Assembly (NCBI GenBank): GCA_034440615.1
Contig: JAOTOM010004355.1
Coordinates: 124,001 to 188,000 of the forward strand
DNA: 64,000 nucleotides
Reading direction: 5' to 3'
Source: Ashinkailepas kermadecensis
Lineage: Eukaryota > Arthropoda > Thecostraca > Neolepadidae
Part shown: positions 23,066 to 35,072 of the stretch, in pieces
Numbering within the stretch: the first letter of the stretch is position 1
Layout: each line of letters begins with the position of its first letter
Translations under genes and position numbers: made by a program
The notes under the pieces: model-generated
The model's database searches: none
The model's input: the letters and a program-made list of their open reading frames with translations, nothing else
Told to the model about the DNA's origin: nothing

Positions 23066-23595
23066 GAGCGCGAGTGAGAGCACCAGCATGCTTGCCGGTC
23101 GACTGTGTGCGCGAATGCTGCCATCTATTAGACGATGTGGTGTACTTAAGGTTCACCCTTTGATGTAAGATGACAGTGTCATTAATCGTGCTTAACCATG
23201 TCAATTATAGCTTGTTTCTCTGCTTATCTCTAATGCTCTGTGTCCAATACCCATCTGCCATAATAGCTGTCTACTTCACTCAACTGACTGACCTGTACGC
23301 TTTCACAAATGCATGTACTGTTCGATATCTTCGTTCTTCAATGTAATAACTAGATTTCAGGCTTCAACAGTTTGGTTACCTATTGTGCCGGCATGGTGGA
23401 GGTGCCGATCAGATAGCACACTTCATGGGTGTCAATTGGCGACAGTACCTCCCTGGCTTCAGACTAACCAGCATTACCTTTCCTCCATTACCTGAACACT
23501 ACCACGGTACCTGTCATCTATTACATGCCATCACCATGGTACCTCTTCTCCCTGGTGGCTTTCCCAGATCCTACGCCTGCCCACGCACCTAAGCG
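23066..23595. other. No gene recognised; interruption of array
   Basis: A unique-looking stretch between the two array blocks. Nothing was recognised in it. Confidence 0.4.
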
Positions 23596-23945
23596 CTGCA
23601 GTGGATCCGGCAGGATTTATGTGCAGGATCATGCAGGACAGTCCTGGATATGACAGGATTTATGTGAAGGATTCTGTAGGATTTATGCGCATGATCCTGC
23701 AGGACAGCCCTAGATCCTACAGGATTTATGCGAAGGATCCTGCAAGATTTATGTGAAGGATCCTGTAGGATTTATGTGAAGGATCCTGCAGGATTTATGT
23801 GAAGGATCATGCAGGACAGTTCTGAATCTGACCGGATCTATGTGAAGGATCCTGCAGGACCAGGATTTATATGCAGGAATCCTGCAGGATCCCTCAAGAC
23901 GCTGTCCTGCACAATTGTGCAGGACAATCCTGTAGGATTTTTCCA
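23596..23945. repeat. TCCTGCAGGAT-word array, second block
   Basis: Same words as 22249-23065, running to within a few bases of the right terminal repeat. Confidence 0.85.
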
Positions 23946-24159
23946 CTAGGGGTTGTTTGCTATATGGAGGCAAATGTGTGTAAAAACTTGTCTAGTTACC
24001 ACCTTAAAGCACAATAATACCGGTTTGGCTAGGTTAGGCTAGTTTAGTTGTTTAACTTGGAAACCAAATCACAAATTTTCTAAAATAAAATGAATTCGGA
24101 AATTTTCATTCAAAAGCAGCTGACATTAGGTTCGGTTAGGTTGGGTTCGGTTGTTCAAT

Positions 24160-25085
24160 TAATAAAATTTTCAGAATGTATATTGCTTAATTTTTGTTTC
24201 TAATTTTTTTTATCCAAAGCAGGGGCGTCGATTTGTATCATTTTTGGCGGTCCATGGCCCCACCAATGCTGATCTTGGCCACCTCAATGTTGATTTATCC
24301 CCCCCCAATAGCCTATGCTAGTTTTATGGTGAGAAGAAAGTTAAAGGAAAAAAAAGAAAAAAATACCATGCTACTTACAAAACTTAGTTGATGCCAACCA
24401 TCACATTTTGTATTGAAATGAAGCAGATTTGAATTGGATAGTGGATTGACTCTCCACCTTTTGCTTCAAAATTGAACATTTTGTGAAAAAAACAAAGGTG
24501 TTGGATTTCCTTCCACTTTGCAAGCACAACTTACATCATAAAATGTCGAGATTAGCTGCTGCGATTCATTTGAAACCAGATTGTTTGAGAAAAAAAATTG
24601 CAAAGCCTGCAATAGACAATGCAATAGATAACAATTGCATTGTCATAATGATGCTTGCGCACATGAACAATGGCAGAAGCACATACATATGGAGCTTGAA
24701 CTGGATTCATCCCACTCAATTTCCAGTAATCGTCAAACTTGCACACAATCCAGTCCAGTCAACAACAATCAGTTTTCATTGAGATTGTGGATTTGCAAAC
24801 TATATTTGTCTTCAGCAGTCAATCCATCGTACTATAAGCTTGATATTTACCAAGGTACCACCTATATCCCAATGACAATGTGCATATATTCATTATTGAT
24901 ACACAGCATCCCAGTCTCGACCTGCACCAAGAGCCACATGAACATGTAATATCTGCTACCTTATGATACCATGAAAGAAAGAAGTCAGCAAGAAGCTGCA
25001 TGCACACTGTATTATAATTGCCATTCTTGAAGAAAGCAATAGGTAGGTACTAGACCGTAGCTTGAAAAGACTTTCTAAACGAACC
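24160..25085. other. No gene recognised
   Basis: AT-rich stretch with short frames lacking known motifs. A CAGGGGCGTCG word at 24221 resembles a hAT end, but no partner or target duplication was found. Confidence 0.4.
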
Positions 25086-25094
25086 TTGTAAGCA

Positions 25095-25225
25095 AGGCCA
25101 TTTAATCAGGTACAGTCACTAGATGATTTGAACGCTTCGGAATGATTGATCGTGACGTAACCAGTTCGACATAGCCCGATTCCTATGCTGTACAGAGAGC
25201 TGCTGCGATTTCCGAAAAAAATATA
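25095..25225. repeat. Short dispersed repeat (also at 37217-37345)
   Basis: About 130 bases, from GGCCATTTAATCAGG to a run of A, are closely matched at 37217-37345, including TGATTTGAACGCTTCGG and GAGCTGCTGCGATTTCC. The A-run ending suggests a retroposed fragment. Confidence 0.75.
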
Positions 25226-25700
25226 TATCGGATTATATTGCGCCATTTCGCATGATTCTGGCACCGAAAAAGGATCGCTTCGCTTTCTTCACCAATCTAT
25301 CTACCACTTTTGCTCTAGCAATCGAAACTATCGCGGTATATAGCGTCAAAGTATTTTTTCTTGCACACTGCCCAACCCGCATCCCAAACATCGGTGCAGT
25401 TACGCCCAGCCGTGTGGAGCAGAGGTATGAACTCAAACTGGAGATCCAGAATGGCGGGTTCGAATCTCTCTAAGAATCCTGCTTTTTCAACCGTATTATT
25501 TAGCATTTTTAAATTAGGTAGGAACATTACTGCGTGCCATCAAACATATTGAACACGCTAACTGCAGCCTTAATCCTTGTCAACGCGGTACATAGTTTAT
25601 CGTCGCTTTACCGAGGCTTACTTACCGACGCACCCGAGCAGAAATAGGGCATATTCCAAATTCGGTTGAGAAATAAGGCGCAGCCTGGCAATCGCACTCG

Positions 25701-25708
25701 TGACGTCA
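25701..25708 (+). promoter_or_regulatory. CRE-like TGACGTCA near candidate first exon
   Basis: A full palindromic CRE site lies 12 bases before an ATG in ATGGCGGC context, which itself resembles the downstream YY1-type element of housekeeping promoters. The pairing is suggestive only. Confidence 0.35.
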
Positions 25709-25720
25709 CAGCTCAGAAAT

Positions 25721-25752
25721 ATGGCGGCTGCAGAACTGACAAACACCTGCTT
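25721..25752 (+). CDS. Candidate first coding exon (11 residues)
   Basis: ATG begins MAAAELTNTCL and is followed by a perfect GTAAGT donor at 25753-25758. With the CRE-like site just upstream this looks like exon 1 of an ordinary gene. I found no recognisable second exon in the next 2 kb, so product and reality are open. Confidence 0.3.
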
Positions 25753-25759
25753 GTAAGTT

Positions 25760-27940
25760 ATATAAGGTAAAAACCCATCACCAAATGTGTCTGGAGAGAC
25801 TTGATAGACACTAGCGCGCATTAAATGCCACAAATCGTGATGGGCGTTCCTCAGAACATCCAAAATCGCAACATCCAAGGATAAAAAATCAAGTTACAGG
25901 AATCCCATCGCTCGAAGTCTAAATTTGCGGTTGCGCTCGACAAATGTGACGGAGGTGAGACATTTGTGGTGAAATTGCGCGCAGTGTTTAATCCGGAGGC
26001 GAATCTCAAATGACGTACTGATTCGTTTTTGTACTTCGCACATTCCGATGTATCTGCAGATTGGTGTTATTTTAAATAGTGAATAAATAGCTTGCTGATA
26101 TTTAATTCCCAAAGGAACAGTAGTTGAAGAAATTTGCAGGTAAGCTTGAACAAGTCCAGTCCATGCCTTTTTCTGATTTATGCTCAGGGTTTCCATGTTA
26201 ATATCACATAACTACCACGTTTGTCTTCAAGAAGAGCTGTTTTTAGTTTACTTTTATTAATATTTTCATTCCACTGCACTTAGTGCTTTTTCTGCTCAGG
26301 ATTGAGGCACCTAGAGTTGCATTTCCGTCCAGGGGTTGGCACACCTTTTGGTAAATTTACAGCTTAAGGCAATTTCTGATTTCTTGAATTTTTTGTTAAT
26401 GCAATGTTTAGGAATATGATGAACATGATGTTACTGCTCATTTTGGTAAATTTGTGTTTTAAGGTGTTTTATGAATTCGTGGAATGTATCATTTCAATGC
26501 AATGCTTATGAATGTGACTCGGTTGATGGCACCAATCATTTTCTATGCAAATACCTACATTTCAGGTTGTGAGCAAAATAACACCAAAAAAGGCTTTGAA
26601 TTAGGTGACATAGGGTAAGATATTTTTTTAATAAAAAAGAAATGCAACATAACCTAACCTAACCTAGCCTAACCTCCCTTTGGAGAAAAACAACAAAACA
26701 TCAAGTTGTAAAAATTTCAAGCAATGTATTGCTTTACAATAAAAATGTATCCCAACTTAACATGTTGAAATGTAAAAGAACAGTAACATGCTGAAAGTAC
26801 TATATTTTCAGGAATGGAATCCTGTGCTGATAACATGTTCTGTGTTATACATTTGCAAATCAGATCTACATCATTTGTGTTAATAAATATGAGAAACTCA
26901 TAGAAATGCATACACCGGTTTGTGGACAAGAAGTTATTCTGATGATTTCTGATGTATTGGAAAATGACAAATGTTTCATGATAGAAGCAGGAAAAATTGA
27001 AGTACTTATATCTCAATAAGTGGTCAGTTCACTAACAAGACAGCAAATTCACTCAAATAGCACTCAAAACACCAGGGGGCCCACTCCTTTTGCAAGTTTA
27101 AAATTGAGGACAGTGCTTTCTTGAATCATGTTGAAGGCACATGAAGGAATTGTATTGCTGACACTTGTAAGGAACTGATGTGTGTAACGTTTAATTAACA
27201 TTTATAATGTACTGATGTTTGTACACAAAATATAGCTCACTATTCTAAATAGCATGGGAAGTATGATGCCATATATCATGGCTAATTTATGGGCAAACTG
27301 TTATGCAGCAGATTCCCTGCATTGTTATTTAGTTATTTAGGTTTTAGGGCACATCGACCGTGTTGATCACATAGCTCCCTGCATTGTTGTTAATTGATAT
27401 ATCAGTATGTTTGCAAATTCACTTATGAGTTAATCCATACTATTCTCACTGGGGTATAAAAGCTACATCATAACATTGCTTCTACGATGCATATAACAGA
27501 AAGCCATCTCGATTGTCCTACTTACTCAGGACACCATAGAAGTCAATGAAGCAAATGCAAACCAAAGAAGTCAATGAAAATGTGACTTCATCCCCTCTAT
27601 TGTTAATGGAAACAGAAGTTTCTTGAACCATATGTTATGTCCTTCACAATGTTGCTCCATCCATCACCAACTCCAACCCTGACCAAACTTCAGGAGCTCA
27701 TCCATCTCCAAAGCAGGGTGTTGAAGAAGGTATGTATTGCAGCATAGCTACTGTGACCTGAATCTCATGGTATCCATGTTGCCTTACAATCCATCCTTGC
27801 TGATCCAAGTAGCAGATGTTTGACTTTCCTCAAAATGTCTGGATAACTGGGGAGTTGAAATCACATGTGAGTGATGAAACAAATTAACTATTCCTGGATT
27901 CTTATGTTGCATCATTGCATGGCACAGTGACATACCGAAT
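25760..27940. other. No gene recognised
   Basis: AT-rich sequence with fragments of dispersed repeats (for example 26540-26690, inverse of 17600-17760 type text). If the exon at 25721 is real this could be intron. Confidence 0.4.
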
Positions 27941-27959
27941 GGGGCAGGGGGAATTGTGG

Positions 27960-28880
27960 GCAGTTGCCTCCCTCCCCCCTCCCCTCCTGATAGGTTGTGG
28001 GGCCCCCAAGTATCCGCCGACGTCAGGAAAAAATGCGCCATGCTCCCTAAAAATTGCACTCGGTCCACCAAAAATCGCACCGGGACTCAGAAAAAATCAC
28101 ATTGGGGGCCCACAAAAGTAGCGCAGGGGCCCCCAATAATGACGCTGGGGCCTCAAAAGTTTGCACTTCGGACCCTGAAAATCACGTTGGGGCCGCAAAA
28201 AAAGGCGTGCCGGGGTTCAAGAAGGTCACGACGGGGGCCACAAGTGGTCGGGCCGGGGCCTCCTGAAAATCACGCTGAGACTGGGGTACTAAGAAATATC
28301 ACCCGGGCCCCTGAAAATCACGCTAGAGGCCTGACAGGTCCCACCGGGGCTCTAAAGGTCTCGTTGAGATCACCCAACAAATGAAGCCGGGCAAATGAAA
28401 AACAGTCCGGACACGGAAAATCAATCTGGAATCTCAACAAAGGCTCCAAAAGCCCACAAAACTTGTTGGGCCCCCAAAAACGTGTCGTAGCCACCGCAAG
28501 GGATCGAAACAAGTAACCACGGGACCCCAAAAAATCGCACTTAGACCAAAAAAATTCACGCCGCTTCTCTTGAAAATCTCACTGGGGACAAAACGCCGTG
28601 CCGGAGGCCCACAAGTTGCAGCTGGCTTCCCAAGGACCAATATATACCCGGAATGTCACCTTGCGGACGCAGACATTGCGTCAAGGATCCACAAAATAAG
28701 AAGTCGTCGGACGTCGGAAAAGAAACCTGTTGGGACACCGGAAAAAAACGCACCGGGAGCCCGAAGAAACGTACCGGGGTCCAAAAATAGCCTGCAGGGG
28801 GCTTACAAAAATAGACTTCACCACAAAAACCACAAGGAGACTCAATCGAATCGACCAGAGCACCGGAAAATTCAGAATGG
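27960..28880 (-). repeat. Fragment of the degenerate 21-bp array, inverted (copy C)
   Basis: Reads as the reverse complement of the arrays in hAT copies A and B. For example 28379-28432 matches the inverse of 13860-13915 (ATGAAGCCGGG... CAGTCCGGACACGG). Neither hAT end was found. Confidence 0.75.
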
Positions 28881-28989
28881 GTCCCGAAATAAAATTATCC
28901 GAAGGGCCTTTCTACTCTCGATCGTACAATCTGCGTATAAACACGTTGAGCAGCCGCAGTGGCGTACTAAAGGACAAAAATTCCCTCCC

Positions 28990-30050
28990 TAATGTTAGGC
29001 ACCAAGGAAATACGTTCACCCATCGTCATCACTGTTCAGGTCTGCTGTGCTCTGATGCTTCATCAATGCCGGTGTGTTTTAGCCTGCATCTGATCGCTGA
29101 AGTATTTTTATTTAAGCCGGTGTGTGTTTGTTGGTGTGTGGAGTGAGGATGAGGGTAACGGTGACGGTGACAGTGACGATAGATCCGAGCCCAATACATG
29201 GCACTGCAGTCGCATGCTATTACTCAGAGTTGCTATGTTGACATGTACTGAGCACTGCTCTTTTAATTATGTGACTTCACCAGTTATTGGACGATTTTCC
29301 CCGTTGGTGAGGATGCTGAATAAACATAAACATACACATCGTCGAATACAAAATCAGAATTTCTGAGATCCGAAAATATAGGGGGCGAAATCCGATGATT
29401 TTTGTATTGGGAGGGGGGGAGGTCTACCGCGTTGGCACTTCGGCCCCCCGCCCCCAATGTTTGTCAAAAGTCGGCACCCCTGGTCGTTTGGACTCGGCGG
29501 CGGTCGGCGACTTGCCGACGTAAGCTGTGAGACAGATCGGCCGGTCGACGCCTGGCCCGGTATGATTCTGGTCGCAACTTGAGTGGGGAGGGTAGGGGCT
29601 AAATTTGTTAAACCTAATGTGCCCCACAAACAGCTTTTCTACAGTTATTCTATGATAGATGTTTCAAAACCGATACATATCAATTTGCACACAGACAACC
29701 GTAACAATCCTGTGCGGCCGAGCCGATTCACTGCATCTCCGGTGCTGCCTCCTATGGGCACAGTGCACAACTACTAGTAAAACAGTCACGGTTTTCATCC
29801 TTGTGTGACCAGACCACTGCCAAATGACGAAAAATACAGGCATGTATATGAATGCCCATTAACCTACATATACCATCATTTCAAGCAATAACATACATAC
29901 ATATCCTCTTCCAGAGAGGATATTATAATATGTGGCAACATGTGCCAACAAGTTAAATTTGGAAAAAATTCACCATTACGCGGTATCGATGTTTTCGAAA
30001 TTTTGATTAATTGCGATATAATGAAAATCAGCATGTTCGGAAATCAAGTT
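28990..30050. other. No gene recognised
   Basis: Short frames without motifs. G-run and C-run text near 29410-29460 resembles the ends of other transposons in the window. Confidence 0.4.
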
Positions 30051-30053
30051 TCG

Positions 30054-30225
30054 GGGCGGGAATAGCCGAGTGGTTAAGACGTCAAACTCTGGATTCAAAG
30101 GTCCCGGTTTCGACGCTCGCACCATTCGGCATTTCTCAATCTCGCGCCGCACCTGCGAAACAGTATGGGCGGCGCCGATTATCAATTGCATAAAGTGCGT
30201 CGTGAATCAAGCCTAATACAACAAC
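30054..30225 (+). mobile_element. tRNA-derived SINE (Leu/Ser-type head)
   Basis: The A box TAGCCGAGTGGTTAAG is at 30063-30078 and a B box GGTTTCGACGC at 30106-30116 (one base longer than consensus). The head resembles class II tRNA (Leu/Ser), but acceptor pairing is poor and a tail ending TAATACAACAACA follows, as in a SINE. Confidence 0.65.
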
Positions 30226-30249
30226 AGGTTTCCCAGACAAGCATGTAAA

Positions 30250-30475
30250 TAAGGATCACCCTATCGTGATACGTGATGCAATGATCGCCTGCTACGTGAT
30301 GCAGTGATCACGTGATGCGCAATGAAATGATTGCGCGATATGTGACGTGTGATCACGTGATGCGTGATTCGATTAGCATGTAATATATGATGCGGTGATC
30401 GCATGCTATGTGATACAATGGTCTCGTGGTACGTGGTAAAATGATTGCGTGATTCGTGATGCAATGCTTCGGTCG
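30250..30475. repeat. Degenerate GTGATGCAATGATCGC repeat
   Basis: A tract of irregular units of about 14-19 bp with words such as CGTGATGC and TGATCACGTGATG, many self-complementary. No coding content. Confidence 0.75.
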
Positions 30476-30617
30476 GTGACCTATTGAGAGTCATTTGTTG
30501 TTTAGTCTGTTTTTGTGTGTACGCGATTGCTCCCGTACTTCGCGGACTGAGAGATTAAATAGCTCAGGTATTTTGTGAGGAAATTTAGATTTCAGCCTCT
30601 CAGTTGTTAAGTCTTAA

Positions 30618-31543
30618 CACGCGCACTGGAGGGGGGGGGCGAAATCCGCCCACCCCTCCGGCTTTTCGCGAATAACTGCAAATTTTACCTGTCGACATAC
30701 GCGATTTTTGGTGTACCTGCTTAGAAATGAACGGCGCGTTTTTTAAAGCAAGAAAAATGGAAATCGGCCGAAAATATTTCAAGTTAGGGGCCGCTAAAAT
30801 CAACAAATGTTATAGCGCCAGACCACAAAAATCGGCGCTGATGCGCTTCCAGTATACTGACAAAAGGGAAGTGTTCTAGGCAACACTAGCGACTTGTTTG
30901 ATGCATATTGATATGCTGTATAGTTTCAAGGTCATGTTAGGTCACCAAGGTCAAGTCAGGTCAACTTCATGACAGGTTAATGGACCCAAACTTGATCAAC
31001 TGGAATGTTGCCATAAATGCATTACTGGTTGTCATTTGTACTATGTCATTGCGTTTCCATACTTTATTCATGTACTTCACTCCCTTCTTCACGAAGCCGA
31101 TTGCTCCGAGCTGCCCGACGGAGCAGTCGGGCGGGCGGCCCGGTTCTGGTAACTGGAACAGGTAACTGACCTGATAAAGTGGTGCTATATAGGTGACCTG
31201 AGGTCAAATGTTGGATCTAGCATCTGCATTGCATCATTAGTAATGTCCAAAACATCATTGACGCCCATTTTTAAGCATTTAAACACAATCACAGCGATCC
31301 ATAACAATGACAAGCCAAGCCACGCAAAACCGGAAAATTTTGCCAATCTGACCTCATTTGACCTTGAAGATATTGACCTAAGGTCACAAAAATTGCACAC
31401 AATAGAGATCACTACCGTGCCCATCTACCCTGCGAATTTTGTTCCTCCAGCTTTACTAGGAGCCGAGATCTTAGGGGGGGGCGGAATCCGCCCCCCCCCC
31501 CCCTCCAGTGCGCGTAATTCTCAGAGGCCCTCCAGGGCGCGTG
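30618..31543. mobile_element. piggyBac-type nonautonomous element
   Basis: TTAA at 30614-30617 and 31544-31547. It starts CACGCGCACTGGAGGG and ends, in reverse complement, CACGCGCCCTGGAGGG. A second inner copy of the end motif sits near 31485-31515. The length is 926 bp; no transposase frame is present. Confidence 0.8.
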
Positions 31544-31547
31544 TTAA

Positions 31548-31864
31548 TGCCGCCACAAACGCCACAATAGGCGGTGTATTATATGAGTATCGTGTAATTT
31601 CAATAGTCATCATCACTTACAGGAACATGTTGGTTCGATAATGGACTTCACCGATAGCTTTTTGACCATTTCCTGGAGAGTAAACTTAGAGGTAACCCGC
31701 GTGGGAAAAGTAAATTAAATGCGTAACAAATGATAACTACATTTAACATGGTAATCAATTGGTCACAAATAGCTTTACTACATGACAAATGGCTCCTTTA
31801 CCCTTACCGAGGAAGCATTTACTCTTTCAAGTACCAGAAAGGTGAAAACATTGCACCTTCTTGG

Positions 31865-31927
<63 letters not shown>

Positions 31928-32690
31928 CGATACATTAACATAGTTATACACGAGCCCGAATTATGTTGCAACATCAAATTCGGCTTTCAAATTTCCGCGA
32001 AGAATAGTTGAATTTACTTGAAAGTCGAATGATTCCTTAAACAAAACCTTAGCAAAGATTAGACCCCGCCTAGCCAGGTATTATCTTTCACTTCAGATTA
32101 TCTTCACTATCTTCACTTCAGATTATCTTTCACTTCAGCTTCTGAATTTGGACAGACGATGATGCGAAAACACACCATGCAATCGTAATGGTGGCAGAGG
32201 TCAGAAATAGGGTCGATCAGGATAAAGGAGCCAGGACTCACGCGGCCGTCCATAGTCACCAGCTGTGGACCAGCTGTGGTCGGCCCTTCCGGATAGCGTC
32301 AGATGCATAGTGGTCCTGGGTCCAGAGTAGGTTGTGCGGTATCAGATGTCTTGGTACAGGTGCAAGTCTTGTCATTTGTAGCAGCATTTACCATGCTGAT
32401 CACCCGACGTATTGTAGCAGCATTTATCACGCTGATCACCCGACACATTGTAGCAATCCTGATCCTGAACTTTGTCTTGTTCGGCTTTCGTATTAATGAC
32501 AGACAGCAGCGCCAAGCTGAGGAAGGAGTGGGCCGCGATGCATGCAATCGTCAGAGTAACTGGTCACGCCACGGAACGGGCGGCAGAGGCGGCGGAGTGG
32601 GGAGGGGCAGCTGCAGTGGCACGTACAGGGTCGAGCGTCGGTCATTCGCCGAACACCGCGGCTTTTGCTAAAGCTGCAAACGATTGTTGT
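31548..32690. other. No gene recognised; AT microsatellite at 31866-31923
   Basis: Holds a 58-base AT run (31866-31923) and a small 36-base tandem duplication at about 32381-32452. Nothing else was recognised. Confidence 0.5.
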
Positions 32691-33021
32691 GATATAGATA
32701 TAGATATATATTTCACACCACGGATAGTCCACACCAGAATCAAACAGAATTATGGTTTAATGGCTGATAGTCTCGTCGAATTTTGCATGGCTTCCTCGGG
32801 AGCCTCAGCTGCATCGCATCACTATGCACGAAGATTAGATCGAAGGAATTTCACGGAAGAAAACACTAGCCTTGGTCACCAAACTCGGTGAACAAACGCT
32901 CAGATATACTTCCGTGTAAACCGACATAGTATGCTGCGCGGAAGGCAGCTGGATTTTCCAGACGTCACGCACCACGAGGCACACCATTGTAACAGACTGG
33001 ATAGCCGGCCCAACTGCGCGG

Positions 33022-33028
33022 TATGTAA
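33022..33028 (+). promoter_or_regulatory. Substituted TATA box of copy 4
   Basis: TATGTAA occupies the position of TATATAA in copy 2, 33 bases upstream of the paralogous gene. The surrounding text (AACAGGTGGCCG) is conserved. Confidence 0.45.
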
Positions 33029-33060
33029 CAGGTGGCCGGCACAAAGGGTCAACACTCACC

Positions 33061-35072
33061 ATGAAGTGGTTCTGTGGTCTCTTCCTGGCTCTGCTGGTCG
33101 TCTCGCTGTTCTCGGCGTCCGTCGCTGCACGTGAGTTGTCATTAGGACATTGCCAGGATTGAAGTTGTGAACTCAACTCAAATAGCTGGAAAGGGTACGG
33201 AAGCCAATGCCATCGGTGTTCCTTTGTGTGCTTCCGAGGTGGCCGTCTCCCAAAGGTTGGCTTGGTCCTCCAAAAATTTCAACCTTTCGCATGGCCTCTG
33301 ACTCTCCAACCGATTTTGAACCCGCCATTGCCTCACTATATCATTCCCCCAAGTACACACACATAATGTTCAGAAGTAAATGACCCTAGCCCGTAGTATT
33401 GCATTCCTTAACCATATTACGGTGGTGCTCGCTTCTCCCTTAGTTATGGATGTGCAGGAGGGGGATGCTTCGGTCCTCCCACCACCCTCCCCACCCTCTC
33501 AGATTCCTGAATCTATCTGGCTGAATTCAGTACTAAATATCTCAAGCGAATTCATTCTACTCGCCTTTTGCGCCGGTAACTTTTAGTGGGTTGAAATGTC
33601 AGAGTTTTCAAATAGTGGGGTCGAGAGGCAACAGTTGTGGAAATTGAGAAAAGCACATTTGAGTGGGTTTGTGCTTTGCTTCAGTAAAATTGTGGATATA
33701 ACGGCATAAATAATTGTTATTGATCCGAAGCACGATTCCATGCTTATACATATGCATGTAAAACAGCCAATGGCGTAGGGCGAATTGTAAGGAGACGTGG
33801 GTATAACTTGCTCTTTTTGGCTGGCCCTTCTTCGCAATCAATGCCACAAATCACAATTATTTTGTTAATCATTCATCATGTCAATACTTGCTGAGAGGTG
33901 TATAACCAGAGGCTTCGCCAGGATATTATAATAGGGTGGATCCTGAGAGGCCTGAATGAGAACACGACTTACTGTAATCATTGGTCATCGGGGAAATCTC
34001 CAGGCTCCGCAACTGCGTGCGACGTATCATAATCGTTTACCTGAATTTACTTCTCCCCCTCCTTGTTCCACCACTGTTAATGTGTTGCATCGTCGCGCCA
34101 TTGCTTGTAACGGTTTGAGTAGAGTCTGCTCTGAATAGCTCCAGTCGCCTACTGGATTATCCATGGTTACTATGCTGGCTCCGCCACTGCTCGTGGTTCA
34201 GCATTAGGGTTTGTCCAGAATGCGCCCTACCCGTCAACTTTTCGACGGACACTCAAGTGATACTGCTTTGTGAAAACCGGTCAAAATTTGCACATGATTT
34301 CCTCCCCTTCATTCGCCCCTGACACGATTAGACTCACCATGAACGCTTGGGTAGGTAAGGAAGGAAGCATAAACAGTTGAACGCTAAATTGTGGTTACCT
34401 GAACAGCAAAACAATGCAAATATTCAGATGCACGTGCTAATCTCAACTTCACGCAAGTTTCCGTTCGAGGTGCCTAACAATATTCGCCCCTGGAGCTGCC
34501 TACGAATATTCGCTCTTGGAGCTGCCTCTGATGCAGTTACGAAACCAAAATTTTGGCACGACGTTTAGAGCGAAAGTTAGGAACAGTCAACGAGCTTCAC
34601 GCACCCATTACAATGCGTTAGCGAACGATGTGCGAAAAAAGCACAGGGGGCGGAATCTGCCCCCCCCCCTCTTGTGTTGTGCATGCAGAACTGTTCATTG
34701 CCGTCGCTGTTTCGTAAGGCAATGCGAACTGTGAGCTGTGTATACAACATCCAGAAGAAAACCTAGCGTGTATAAAATTAATTAGTCACCATAACATGCA
34801 AATCGTTTTACATTGATGAGCAAAGTGAGTCAAGAATACCCGGGAAATGTTCATTGATAACATGACAGCCATGTTTTCGAATACTACGTCAAGAGAACAC
34901 AGCATGACAGCGATCAACGTTTTCCTCTTCAGCCCACCCGGGAGGCGGCGGCGGAGGCGGCGGTGGTGGTGGAGGAGGCGGTGGTGGCGGCGGTGGAGGC
35001 GGTGGTGGAGGAGGTGGAGGCGGCGGTGGTGGAGGAGGCGGAGGAGGCGGTGGAGGAGGCGGAGGAAAATAA
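33061..35072 (+). CDS. Secreted glycine-rich peptide, two exons (copy 4)
   Basis: Exon 1 (33061-33130) encodes the same 23-residue signal peptide as copy 2 with one change (Leu to Phe at residue 8) and the same phase-1 GTGAGT donor. Exon 2 (34933-35072) follows TTCCTCTTCAG and gives Pro-His-Pro, 42 glycines, Lys and TAA: 69 residues. There are no tyrosines, unlike copy 2; copies 1 and 3 share the Pro-His-Pro start. Gene, intron and at least 340 bases upstream are duplicated from the copy 2 block or vice versa. The TATA box is substituted, so expression may differ. Function unknown; a cuticular, silk-like or antimicrobial role are alternatives. Confidence 0.7.
33131..34932 (+). other. Intron of copy 4
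   Basis: Aligns with 8305-9991. It is about 115 bases longer; near 34430-34555 it holds text missing from copy 2. Confidence 0.75.

Larger units (their letters stand above)
17936..23951. mobile_element. 6-kb terminal-inverted-repeat element (CCCTAGTG ends)
   Basis: The left end CCCTAGTGAAAAAGTCCTAC and the right end in reverse complement CCCTAGTGGAAAAATCCTAC match at 18 of 20 positions. Flanks GT on each side would be a 2-bp target duplication, and 16755-16803 shows a related unoccupied site. Right of centre it is packed with TCCTGCAGGAT-type words. No transposase of its own was recognised. It contains a complete hAT at 18019-22240. The superfamily is uncertain; subterminal arrays of short palindromes recall CACTA-type elements, but the terminal bases are not CACTA. 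Confidence 0.65.

Noticed and set aside
28957..28985. hAT left end CAGTGGCGTACTAAAGG beside array copy C
   Set aside because: It is in the wrong orientation relative to the array and has no partner end.
30054..30130. Functional tRNA-Leu or tRNA-Ser
   Set aside because: A and B boxes are present, but the acceptor stem does not pair and the B box has an extra base; the tail is SINE-like.
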